From CAYUVA01 sp964448115 [NCBI: uncultured bacterium] (lineage in GTDB: Bacteria; CAYUVA01): a DNA stretch of 17,386 bases. The first letter of the stretch is position 1, and every line of letters begins with the position of its first letter. The notes under the pieces are model-generated. The model did no database searches, was not told the origin of the DNA, and was given only the letters and a program-made list of their open reading frames with translations. Positions 7,531-14,362 of this stretch are shown in pieces. A program made the translations under genes and the position numbers. The stretch lies in NCBI GenBank assembly GCA_964448115.1, contig CAYUVA010000017.1:1-17386 (forward strand). Direction: 5' to 3'.

Positions 7531-9642
7531 ATGTGCATAAAGACCATGAGAACGATATTGTTATTATTATTCATCTTGCTGATCATTGCCTTACCAACTA
7601 TATCTCTGTGCAAGCCAAGATACACTGCCGGCAGCTCGGTGGTCGAGGTTTCCTCCATGAAACCAGCGCCTGCCAGAGAGGATAGCCTCGGTGCGCCTGA
7701 TATCGAGATCGTCCCTTTTGTGCGCAATGTAACCAAGCATGGTAGGAAGGAATATACCATCAATGCTGATAAAGCGCTAGCTTACTTCAAGGAGAAGATG
7801 TACCTGCTGGTTGGCATCAGGCAAGCGGTCTTCTATCAAAAAAGCGAGCGCATAGAGATCCGCGCCGACCAGGGGCAGTGGTTCGAGGAGACCAGAACCA
7901 TCAAGCTAAAGGGTAATGTGAGCTGCCATATCACCGACCTTAAGGATGAGAATATAACCTATCAAATCCGCACCGATGAGGCGTTCTACAGCCAACAGAC
8001 CGGCGAGTTCAAGAGCGAGGCGCCTATCCACTTCGATAGCCCCGATATTACGGTGGATGGGATTGGATTACTTGGAAATGCCCAGAAAAAGGAGCTCAAG
8101 ATCCTCCAGGATGTGCGCATCTTAATAAAGAAACTTCCCAGCGATGCTGGATTGGATATCCAAGAAAAACTGGTGATCAAAAGCCAAACACTGGAATATA
8201 TCGGAGAGCGACAGCTTATTCAGCTTGAGGGGGCACCAATGGCTCTGCTTGGCCAGAGTCAACTGAGCGGGGAGATCTTCAAACTGTTTATCCACCCTAA
8301 TAATCGCTACCTGGAGATCATCAATGATGTAAAGCTAGATTATTATCTTGAGAAAGAGCATAAATGGATAAGGGCAAAGGCTAGCCGGCTGCGTGTGAAT
8401 CCAAATAGCGGGCTGATCAATCTATATGGCGCTCCGAGAATAATTTATGGCGAGTATGAATTAAAGGCTTTACAGCTTAATATCTTGCTAGATCCCGAGA
8501 CCAACAAGCCTATAGCACTCGATGCTAAAGGGGATGTGAAACTGAATAGTCCCGAATATAGCGGAAAAACGCGCGCATTGCTCTACAACTTTGTGGAGAG
8601 ATCAGCTATCTTTTCAGGGTATCCAACTCTCAGGCAAGGTAGCAATATCGTCTCTGCTCGACAGATCATCGTAACCGATGGTGGAGATCGCATATTATTG
8701 ATCGACCAGGTCAAGGGGCTCTACTTCGCTGATGAGGACCAAGCCAGAAAGTTACTGCCTGATGGGAGCAACCTCGAGGCTCTGACAAGCGGTGAAAAAC
8801 CGCTTACCATCACTGCTAACCACGGCGATATTGACCTGGCAACCGGCAGGGCGACCTTTAGAGACCAGGTGAAGATCACCAAAGGCGACACCGAGCTGTA
8901 CGCCCCCGTCCTGGAGGTGTCTTTCTTCCCCAAGGAGCAGCTCTACAAGGATAGAGTCAAGTGGATCGCAGCCTGGGGTGGTGTGCACCTGGCGCAGAAG
9001 AACATGAATGTCTATGGCGACAAAGCGCTTTACTACCAGCAGGAAGGTAAGGTGGTGCTTAGCGGCAATTGCAGAACCTGGCAGAGGGACAATAGCTTAA
9101 AGTGCGATCACCTGGCATACTTCCTGGATGGGGATTACCTTGCTGCCGATAGCAATGTTACCAGCCAACTGAACCTCAAGGGTTCAAAACAAGGTAGAGA
9201 TACGCCCTTTATCAATGGCAACCAACCTATAAATGTAACCGCAGCCAACTTCGAGTATTCTGATATAACTCGCAGTGGAAAATATTCTGGCCGAGTCATC
9301 GCCCGCCAGGAGGGAAGACTTATCAAGGCGGAAACCATAGAATTCATCCTGGCAGAGGAGGGGAGGGAGCTGGGCGCTCTGATCGCCAGCGGCAAGGTCT
9401 CCATCAGGGATAAACAAGGCAAGGCAGACTGCGAGCAGATGATATACAACCACCTGGAAGACAAGGTTATATTCTATGGGAATCCAGCCGAGGTCTGGGA
9501 TACCACCCAAGGCGCTCGTGGAGAGAGGATCACATACTTCCTCGACCAGAGAAGATTCAATGTTTACGGGGAACTTAGGGAGCGAGCATACAGCATCTAC
9601 CAGCCCTCGGGAAAGCAAGTGGATAAGGAATTCTCACAGTGA
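7531..9642 (+). CDS. LptC-like protein with OstA (LptA/LptD N-terminal type) repeats
   Basis: This 703-residue envelope protein probably takes part in carrying lipopolysaccharide across the periplasm. It starts with a hydrophobic segment (MRTILLLLFILLIIALPTIS, 6-25) that acts as signal peptide or membrane anchor. Next comes an LptC-like domain (about 56-195: IEIVPFVRNVTKHGRKEY, then NADKALAYFKEK). Further beta-rich OstA-type repeats follow to the end, recognisable by recurring KLKGNVS, QLEGAPM, INLYGAPR, VVLSGNCR and VIFYGNPAEV units. The last has the form QMIYN..EDKVIFYGNP...ITYFLDQRRFNVYGE (about 635-690). Ordinary LptC is near 190 residues and LptA near 185, so this is a long fusion that could bridge much of the periplasm. 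The ATG at 7546 (Met6) is an alternative start; GGAG at 7514-7517 is a weak ribosome binding site. ABC transporter partners LptB/F/G are not in view. Confidence 0.8.
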   Translation: MCIKTMRTILLLLFILLIIALPTISLCKPRYTAGSSVVEVSSMKPAPAREDSLGAPDIEIVPFVRNVTKHGRKEYTINADKALAYFKEKMYLLVGIRQAVFYQKSERIEIRADQGQWFEETRTIKLKGNVSCHITDLKDENITYQIRTDEAFYSQQTGEFKSEAPIHFDSPDITVDGIGLLGNAQKKELKILQDVRILIKKLPSDAGLDIQEKLVIKSQTLEYIGERQLIQLEGAPMALLGQSQLSGEIFKLFIHPNNRYLEIINDVKLDYYLEKEHKWIRAKASRLRVNPNSGLINLYGAPRIIYGEYELKALQLNILLDPETNKPIALDAKGDVKLNSPEYSGKTRALLYNFVERSAIFSGYPTLRQGSNIVSARQIIVTDGGDRILLIDQVKGLYFADEDQARKLLPDGSNLEALTSGEKPLTITANHGDIDLATGRATFRDQVKITKGDTELYAPVLEVSFFPKEQLYKDRVKWIAAWGGVHLAQKNMNVYGDKALYYQQEGKVVLSGNCRTWQRDNSLKCDHLAYFLDGDYLAADSNVTSQLNLKGSKQGRDTPFINGNQPINVTAANFEYSDITRSGKYSGRVIARQEGRLIKAETIEFILAEEGRELGALIASGKVSIRDKQGKADCEQMIYNHLEDKVIFYGNPAEVWDTTQGARGERITYFLDQRRFNVYGELRERAYSIYQPSGKQVDKEFSQ

Positions 9643-9652
9643 TATAATACAG

Positions 9653-9687
9653 ACACAAGTTCCGGGTGAGCTTGTTGTAGTTTTTTT
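9653..9687 (+). terminator. Possible weak terminator after the LptC/OstA gene
   Basis: ACACAAG (9653-9659) can pair with CTTGTTGT (9671-9678) with one bulged T around an 11-base loop, followed by seven T at 9681-9687. The stem is short and AT-rich, so this is a weak candidate. It is placed as expected, just after the stop codon and well before the next promoter. Confidence 0.35.
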
Positions 9688-9771
9688 GAAAAACGAATCG
9701 TCATTGTTCCTAAAGAGATGTTTTGTGTCCAGATACAGGTTGACTTGGTATGAGAAAGAAATATAGGGTGC

Positions 9772-9800
9772 TTGACACTGGACTATAATGCTGTTAAGAT
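9772..9800 (+). promoter_or_regulatory. Sigma-70-type promoter for the FN3-type secreted protein
   Basis: A perfect -35 TTGACA (9772-9777) and a -10-like TAAGAT (9795-9800) are separated by exactly 17 bases. The implied leader is about 70 bases. A TATAAT also occurs at 9784-9789 but lies only six bases after the TTGACA and has no -35 of its own at proper spacing. Confidence 0.6.
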
Positions 9801-9865
9801 GACATGTTGTTGGAAAAAAGAAGATAAATGATCTATAAATGGGCGTTGTTAACATAGAATCCAAC

Positions 9866-9874
9866 AAGGAGAAG
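9866..9874 (+). promoter_or_regulatory. Strong ribosome binding site
   Basis: AAGGAGAAG lies with its AAGGAG core eight bases before the ATG at 9880. It is the best Shine-Dalgarno match in the window and fixes the start of the secreted protein. Together with the promoter and terminator it suggests a well expressed single-gene unit. Confidence 0.8.
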
Positions 9875-9879
9875 ATAAT

Positions 9880-11679
9880 ATGATACGCAAGTTAGGCACA
9901 GTAGTACTGATTCTCAGCCTGGTATTATGGGTGGGGGTACTTTGCTTGTATGCCGAGCAAGAGAAAGAAGAAACTGCTACCCAAGAGAAGACTGAACAGG
10001 TCGAACAGAAAGTTCAAATTAAGCCCAAAGAGGCTCTGAAGAAGGAGAGCATCATCCTGTATGGACATGAAAACAAGGCTGTCTTCAAGCTCCCGGAGGG
10101 TGATATGCTCAAAAAAGACGATCAGCAAAAGCTGATCTCGCCTTATGCCTTCGAGTCAACCTACTCGCAAAAGGACTCCGAGTTCTATTCACTGTTTTCC
10201 GCGGTTGACATCACAGACTACGGCTACAACAACCCTCCCTACGAGCCTTCCAATCCAGATCCCCGCGATGGTGCGACCAATGTCCCCACCGACTCGATAC
10301 TCACCTGGGTCGGTGGCGACCCGGACTCTGGGGACACGGTCTATTACGATGTTTACTTCGAGAAGGATAATCCCAACCCGCAGGTCTTGGTAAAGCAAGG
10401 CATCACGGTAACCACCTACGATCCCAACGAGGAAGGCGGACCTGGCTTGGATCGTGCTTCGACCTATTACTGGAAGATTATCGCTGAGGATGATCACGGG
10501 GCGGTTACTCCTGGTAGAGTCTGGGCGTTCTCCACCGAGGGAAGCGTACCTGATACGCCGACGCCGACTCCGACCGGGCAAACCCCGGTGGTTACTCCAA
10601 CACCCACCGTTACCCCGACTGCGGAACCGGCGCCTGATGCGCCGGTGCTCGATGATGAGCCTCCTTATACAGCAGGCACCACTAACACGCTATCCTGGAG
10701 CAAACCCCAGTACGCGCACGAATTCAAGATCGAATGCCACAAGAGACCTGACATGACAGACCTGGTGGCTGACAGCGGCTGGATCACGCAGAGCAACTAC
10801 ACTTTCACCAACTTGCAGGATTCCACGACCTACTTCTACCGCGTCAAGGCGAGAAACAACGCCCGCGTGGAAAGCGCATGGTCTAACAGGGTCAGCTCCA
10901 CGCAGGATGCAAGCAAGCCGAAGATTTATCTCGCTGGCTACCTGAATACCAATGTAAGCCAGGCAACTGGAGGCGTGATCGAGATCGGCGCTTATGTGAT
11001 GGACAACATCGGGGTCGATAATGTCGAGGTTTACTACGACAAGTCTCCTACCGGCTTGTTCTTGCCCGAAGTGGCGCAGAAGGTTTATATAACCACGCTG
11101 AATGTTGGTCCGGGTGCTCCGGCAGGGCAGTACCTGCTTCAGGTAGTTGCCACAGATAATGCGGGCAACGAGAGCTTCATGTGGCCTTACCTTTACATAA
11201 CAGAACAAGCACAAGCACAGGCTGCCGAGGCACAGATCATGAGACTTGCAGAACCGATGCTTGCTGAGGATGTCATGGATGAGGAGCACCCCTGGCAGGT
11301 ATTACTACAGGCATCCATTGAAGGACTCGAAGCCAAGGCGGGCGAGAGACCGAGGATTCTGGCTGGCGGTTACTGGGATACCTACCTGTCCGAGGAAGCC
11401 GGCGGCAAGTTCAACTTCGTTGTCGCGGTTAATGATCCCAACGGATGGGCTGATATCAGCATCGTGGAGATCTACTTTGGCGGGCACAGAACCGGCGTGT
11501 TCCTCAAGGATGACGGTACCCAGGGCGATATGGCTGCGGGAGACGGTCTGTTCACCTTCAGCAGCATGATCACCCAGCCTCTGGGAGAGGGCACTGCCGG
11601 TGAGTACCTGTTAACCGTTGTTGCCACCGACCTGTCCGGTAACACCAGCTTCACCTATCCGTTCCTGAGAATTCAGTAG
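9880..11679 (+). CDS. Secreted protein with fibronectin-III-type and duplicated Ig-like C-terminal modules
   Basis: I do not recognise a named family for the whole 599-residue protein, but its build is clear. A signal peptide (MIRKLGTVVLILSLVLWVGV, then CLYAEQ) is followed by a charged Lys/Glu/Gln stretch (27-55). An FN3-type domain follows (about 119-219: PPYEPSNPDPRDGATNVPTD ... STYYWKIIAEDDHG ... VWAFST), then a Thr-Pro linker (223-250). A second FN3-type domain (about 252-342: SNYTFTNLQDSTTYFYRVKA) precedes two related C-terminal modules (347-441 and 491-598). These are separated by an Ala/Gln-rich spacer with AQAQAAEAQ. The layout fits an exported surface or extracellular binding protein; no catalytic motif or sorting signal is visible. 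It has its own promoter, a strong ribosome binding site and a terminator. The ligand is unknown. Confidence 0.8.
   Translation: MIRKLGTVVLILSLVLWVGVLCLYAEQEKEETATQEKTEQVEQKVQIKPKEALKKESIILYGHENKAVFKLPEGDMLKKDDQQKLISPYAFESTYSQKDSEFYSLFSAVDITDYGYNNPPYEPSNPDPRDGATNVPTDSILTWVGGDPDSGDTVYYDVYFEKDNPNPQVLVKQGITVTTYDPNEEGGPGLDRASTYYWKIIAEDDHGAVTPGRVWAFSTEGSVPDTPTPTPTGQTPVVTPTPTVTPTAEPAPDAPVLDDEPPYTAGTTNTLSWSKPQYAHEFKIECHKRPDMTDLVADSGWITQSNYTFTNLQDSTTYFYRVKARNNARVESAWSNRVSSTQDASKPKIYLAGYLNTNVSQATGGVIEIGAYVMDNIGVDNVEVYYDKSPTGLFLPEVAQKVYITTLNVGPGAPAGQYLLQVVATDNAGNESFMWPYLYITEQAQAQAAEAQIMRLAEPMLAEDVMDEEHPWQVLLQASIEGLEAKAGERPRILAGGYWDTYLSEEAGGKFNFVVAVNDPNGWADISIVEIYFGGHRTGVFLKDDGTQGDMAAGDGLFTFSSMITQPLGEGTAGEYLLTVVATDLSGNTSFTYPFLRIQ
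10918..11202 (+). repeat. C-terminal module, copy 1 (protein-level repeat)
   Basis: This encodes residues 347-441 of the secreted protein: PKIYLAGYLNTNVS...NVEVYYDKSPTGLFL...AGQYLLQVVATDNAGNESF.WPYLYI. The same order of elements recurs in residues 491-598. The similarity is at protein level and the copies have diverged, so the duplication is old. Confidence 0.8.
11350..11673 (+). repeat. C-terminal module, copy 2 (protein-level repeat)
   Basis: This encodes residues 491-598: PRILAGGYWDTYLSEEAGG...IVEIYFGGHRTGVFL...AGEYLLTVVATDLSGNTSF.YPFLRI. Compared with copy 1 it has an insertion, DDGTQGDMAAGDGLFTF. That D-x-G and G-D-x-x-x-x-D-G pattern resembles bacterial Ig-like or choice-of-anchor repeat modules and might bind calcium (inference). 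Confidence 0.8.
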
Positions 11680-11700
11680 CCTTAACCATAGTACAATCAA

Positions 11701-11735
11701 GGGCAGCCTCTTTATATAGAGGGGCTGCCTTTTTT
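11701..11735 (+). terminator. Rho-independent terminator
   Basis: GGCAGCC (11702-11708) pairs with GGCTGCC (11723-11729); the stem extends inward through CTC/TCT and AGAG with a small bulge around an AT-rich loop. Six T follow (11730-11735). It lies about 20 bases after the stop of the FN3-type gene and cleanly ends that transcription unit. Confidence 0.88.
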
Positions 11736-11761
11736 AATGATCCTATGAAGGGAGAAATGAT

Positions 11762-12673
11762 ATGCTTTTCTTCCCTAAATGCCTAACTTGTGTCTTTGAT
11801 GACCTTGTCGGTGCCTTGCAGCTATTGGATCTGCCATCAGAGACCAAGGATGAGATAGTAAAGCAAAGCCTAAAGTACTGCGCCAATAACTATAGCAGGG
11901 ACAAGCTCCCTTCGCATTACATTACTAAGGTGCATCGGATATTAAAACAGGTCTCTGGTATTGAGACACCCTTTTCAGAGTTGCGTCGCGCCTGCAATGA
12001 TGTCGGTATCATCCTGGCAGAGAAGCTGCATAAGGAGATTCAAGTTCTATCTGACCGGTTTGAGCGTTTCCGGCTGCTGGTTCGCTGGGCGATTGCCGGC
12101 AATGTCCTCGATTTCAGAACCGTCGGCACCGGATACGGATTCGGCATTGAGCAGATCGAGGCTATGGTAAAAAAGCCATTTGATCAAGGGCTTGCGGTAG
12201 ATGACACCGAGGAGATCTTCGAGCTATTGGGCAAGCTGGATAATGTCCTGTATGTTCATGACAATGTCGGCGAGATCGCCCTGGACAAGATGCTGATAAA
12301 GGAATTGACTGAAAACATGGGCAAAACGGTGATCTCGGCGGTGCGCCGCGGTCCAATAACCAGCGATGCTACTTTCCAGGATGCCGAGTATGTGGGATTG
12401 AGCCATGCCGGCTGCTCCGTAATCATCGGCTGCGAAGATACCCTCGGCTTGCAGTGGGAGGAGCTGACCGATCAATTTCACCGGGCTCTCAAGGAGGCAG
12501 GCATGGTCATTACCAAGGGACAAGCAAACTACTATATTATGTCCGAGATAGGCAAGGACTTGGGTATTCCGATTGCTTGTCTATTCACCAGCAAGTGCGA
12601 TCCAGTCTCTGCCGAGTATGGACTTACAGGGAAGGTGAACATAGCCTCATTGTTAACCAAGCATAAGAAATAG
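11762..12673 (+). CDS. DUF89/ARMT1-like metal-dependent phosphatase
   Basis: The 303-residue protein belongs to the DUF89 family (damage-control phosphatases, ARMT1-like), the small archaeal/bacterial branch with an N-terminal cysteine pair. Members remove phosphate from harmful or wasteful phosphometabolites, using a divalent metal. Visible are the start MLFFPKCLTC with C7 and C10, an AGNVLDF motif (112-118), the metal-site motif VHDNVGEIALDK (165-176, with D167, N168, E171 and D175), VRRGPITSDAT (194-204) and the lysine motif TKGQANYY (251-258). Length fits the family. AAGGGAG lies seven bases before the ATG at 11762, supporting this start. It follows the terminator of the FN3-type gene and is 18 bases before the GT2 gene, so it probably begins an operon. 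The real substrate is unknown. Confidence 0.88.
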   Translation: MLFFPKCLTCVFDDLVGALQLLDLPSETKDEIVKQSLKYCANNYSRDKLPSHYITKVHRILKQVSGIETPFSELRRACNDVGIILAEKLHKEIQVLSDRFERFRLLVRWAIAGNVLDFRTVGTGYGFGIEQIEAMVKKPFDQGLAVDDTEEIFELLGKLDNVLYVHDNVGEIALDKMLIKELTENMGKTVISAVRRGPITSDATFQDAEYVGLSHAGCSVIIGCEDTLGLQWEELTDQFHRALKEAGMVITKGQANYYIMSEIGKDLGIPIACLFTSKCDPVSAEYGLTGKVNIASLLTKHKK

Positions 12674-12691
12674 ACCCCTGAACATACTTGA

Positions 12692-13744
12692 ATGAAGCGG
12701 ACCTTGAAGGATGACAAGACCGATTCCCCGGGCATATCGGTGGTTATCCCCTTGAAGAATAATCTATCGACCATCGCCTGGTGCTTACAGAGCCTCGATG
12801 ATTCTGAATTCAAGGATTTCGAGACCATCGTGGTCGATGATGGTTCAGATGACGGCTCGCTAGAATTATTAAGTGCTTATTCGCCGCTTCGCTTGATAAG
12901 AAACCATGGGGTAGGCGTCTCCTCAGCGCGAAATACAGGGGCTAAAGCAGCCAACGGCGAGATCATCCTGTTCATCGATGCTGATATAATGGTTAGAAGA
13001 CAGACCCTGGGCAGAATCAAGGAAAAATTTGATAGCTATCCCGACCTTGACGGCTTGGTGGGAGTGCTCAGCGAGGATATCCCTTTCTTTAATTTCTCAA
13101 GCAATCTGAAAAATCTCTGGATGCGATATACTTACCTGCGCCTGGTCAATAGAAAATCGGTCAACCTTTTTTACACATCGCTGGCAGCCATTCGCCGAGG
13201 ACGATTTCTTCAGACCGATGGCTTTGATGAGCGCTATCGCAAGCCGGGGATAGAGGACACCGTCTTTGGGCATGCATTGGCAGCAAATGGCTTCAAGATA
13301 CGGGTATTCGATGATATTGAGGCTGCCCACCACAAGCGCTATAGCCTGCGCAGCCTTCTGGCAACCGATGTAGAGCGCTCTGCATCGCTGGTTCGGTTTG
13401 CCTTTTTTACACTAAGGCATCTAAAAAGAGTGGGTAATACATCCTCTGTGCCTACTGGATTCATGGCGAGCCTTATTTTAATCTTGCTTTCATTCATAAC
13501 ATTGGTTAGCTCGATATGCGGCTTTGGAATATCGATAATTGTGCCTCTGATCCTGCTGGCAGGCTTTTACCTGCTTAATCTAGATTACATAAGATTTCTA
13601 AAACAAGCCAAAGGATGGCTCTTTTTTATGCAATCCCTGTTATTTCTTCCCTTAGAGGGGCTTGCCGTGATGATCGGCATCGCTTGGGGATTGATATCGA
13701 TATTTCTTCTGGACAAGAGATCCGGATGCAGGCATGACAAATGA
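12692..13744 (+). CDS. Family 2 glycosyltransferase with C-terminal membrane spans
   Basis: This GT-A enzyme transfers a sugar from a nucleotide-sugar donor on the cytoplasmic face of the membrane. The 350 residues contain ISVVIPLKNN (15-24), a nucleotide-binding strand ETIVVDDGSDDGS (44-56), GVGVSSARNTGAKAANGEII (73-92), the metal-binding DAD motif in FIDADI (94-99) and the catalytic-base region GIEDT (186-190, E188-D189). FKIRVFDDIEAAHHKRYSLR follows (201-220). About 85 C-terminal residues form hydrophobic spans (about 256-298 and 309-341), which likely anchor it in the inner membrane. There is no strong ribosome binding site, but the gene starts 18 bases after the DUF89 gene and is likely translated from the same message. 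Its end overlaps the following open frame by 11 bases. Acceptor unknown. Confidence 0.88.
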   Translation: MKRTLKDDKTDSPGISVVIPLKNNLSTIAWCLQSLDDSEFKDFETIVVDDGSDDGSLELLSAYSPLRLIRNHGVGVSSARNTGAKAANGEIILFIDADIMVRRQTLGRIKEKFDSYPDLDGLVGVLSEDIPFFNFSSNLKNLWMRYTYLRLVNRKSVNLFYTSLAAIRRGRFLQTDGFDERYRKPGIEDTVFGHALAANGFKIRVFDDIEAAHHKRYSLRSLLATDVERSASLVRFAFFTLRHLKRVGNTSSVPTGFMASLILILLSFITLVSSICGFGISIIVPLILLAGFYLLNLDYIRFLKQAKGWLFFMQSLLFLPLEGLAVMIGIAWGLISIFLLDKRSGCRHDK

Positions 13745-14342
13745 GGGGGTGGACATAGCTTTCCAACTGTCATTACCGCGAAGGCGGGAATCCAGTTCCT
13801 ATCAACACTTACTTTGTGATCAAAATCAATTCTTCAGATCTGCCCAAGCCTTTTCTCAATTGACATTTATAGGTGGCTTCAATATTTTAAGATCTCGAGG
13901 TATTCTGATAGAAGGAAGAAATGCCGATGATGTAGCCGAGCGTTATCTGGGGGGATTTTACGCCAAGATGTACCTATCGCCATTGGATTTGCATTATGTA
14001 ATTTTCCCCTGTAACGGCGAAGTGGTAGGGAGTCTTCATTCGCCGGGAAGCGCTTTGCCGGTCATATTCTACAGATCTGCTGACATAAAGAATGAAAGAT
14101 TGACCACCGAGTACAAAACGCGCTTTGGCTTTAACATGCTGATCGCGATGATCGGCTCCTTCGCGGTCAATGCCATAGAGCGAAATTACCAGGTTGGCGA
14201 GAGCTACTCGCAGGGGGATATCCTGGGCAGGTTTCTGATCGGCTCCACGGTGCTGTTGATCTTTCCACCCGATTCAGCGGAGATGCTTATCAAGGTAGGC
14301 AAGAAGGTGAAGCTCTACCAGCCGCTAATCAAGCCGATATAA
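13734..14342 (+). CDS. psd: N-terminally truncated phosphatidylserine decarboxylase homologue (possible pseudogene)
   Basis: Residues from about 50 to 202 match the C-terminal two-thirds of E. coli-type phosphatidylserine decarboxylase, which makes phosphatidylethanolamine at the inner membrane. Visible are KMYLSPLDLHYVIFPCNGEV (78-97, compare YLSPRDYHRVHMPCNG), a pair resembling NERVICLFDTEFG (NERLTTEYKTRFG, 120-132) and the self-cleavage segment GRFLIGSTV (165-173), cut between G170 and S171 to form the pyruvoyl group. The normal N-terminal part, with the FFxRPLK-type and PADG regions, is absent. Residues 11-22 (QLSLPRRRESSS) are translated from intergenic repeat A. The second His of DxHRVH reads Ile here. 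The frame overlaps the GT2 gene by 11 bases and has no good ribosome binding site. Either a remnant cut by repeat insertion or a diverged gene with an unusual start; I favour a remnant. Confidence 0.72.
   Translation: MTNEGVDIAFQLSLPRRRESSSYQHLLCDQNQFFRSAQAFSQLTFIGGFNILRSRGILIEGRNADDVAERYLGGFYAKMYLSPLDLHYVIFPCNGEVVGSLHSPGSALPVIFYRSADIKNERLTTEYKTRFGFNMLIAMIGSFAVNAIERNYQVGESYSQGDILGRFLIGSTVLLIFPPDSAEMLIKVGKKVKLYQPLIKPI
13767..13799 (+). repeat. Palindromic intergenic repeat, family A, copy 2
   Basis: This is identical to 1997-2029 at 31 of 33 positions, same orientation. The inverted repeat TTACCGC (13773-13779) and GCGGGAA (13784-13790) has one mismatch. It lies inside the open frame of the phosphatidylserine decarboxylase homologue, directly after the glycosyltransferase stop codon, exactly where the decarboxylase loses its normal N-terminal sequence. 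Confidence 0.85.
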
Positions 14343-14362
14343 GCGGCAGTTGAGGATATTCG

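Noticed and set aside
7407-7685. Open frame of 92 codons overlapping the start of the LptC/OstA gene
   Set aside because: It lies in another frame of a clear gene, has no good ribosome binding site and no recognisable features.
9184-9618. Minus-strand open frame of 144 codons within the LptC/OstA gene
   Set aside because: Antisense shadow of a gene with clear OstA repeats; no ribosome binding site.
10690-11289. Long minus-strand open frame (199 codons) within the FN3-type gene
   Set aside because: It is a shadow of a well supported GC-rich gene on the other strand; no start signal and no family resemblance.
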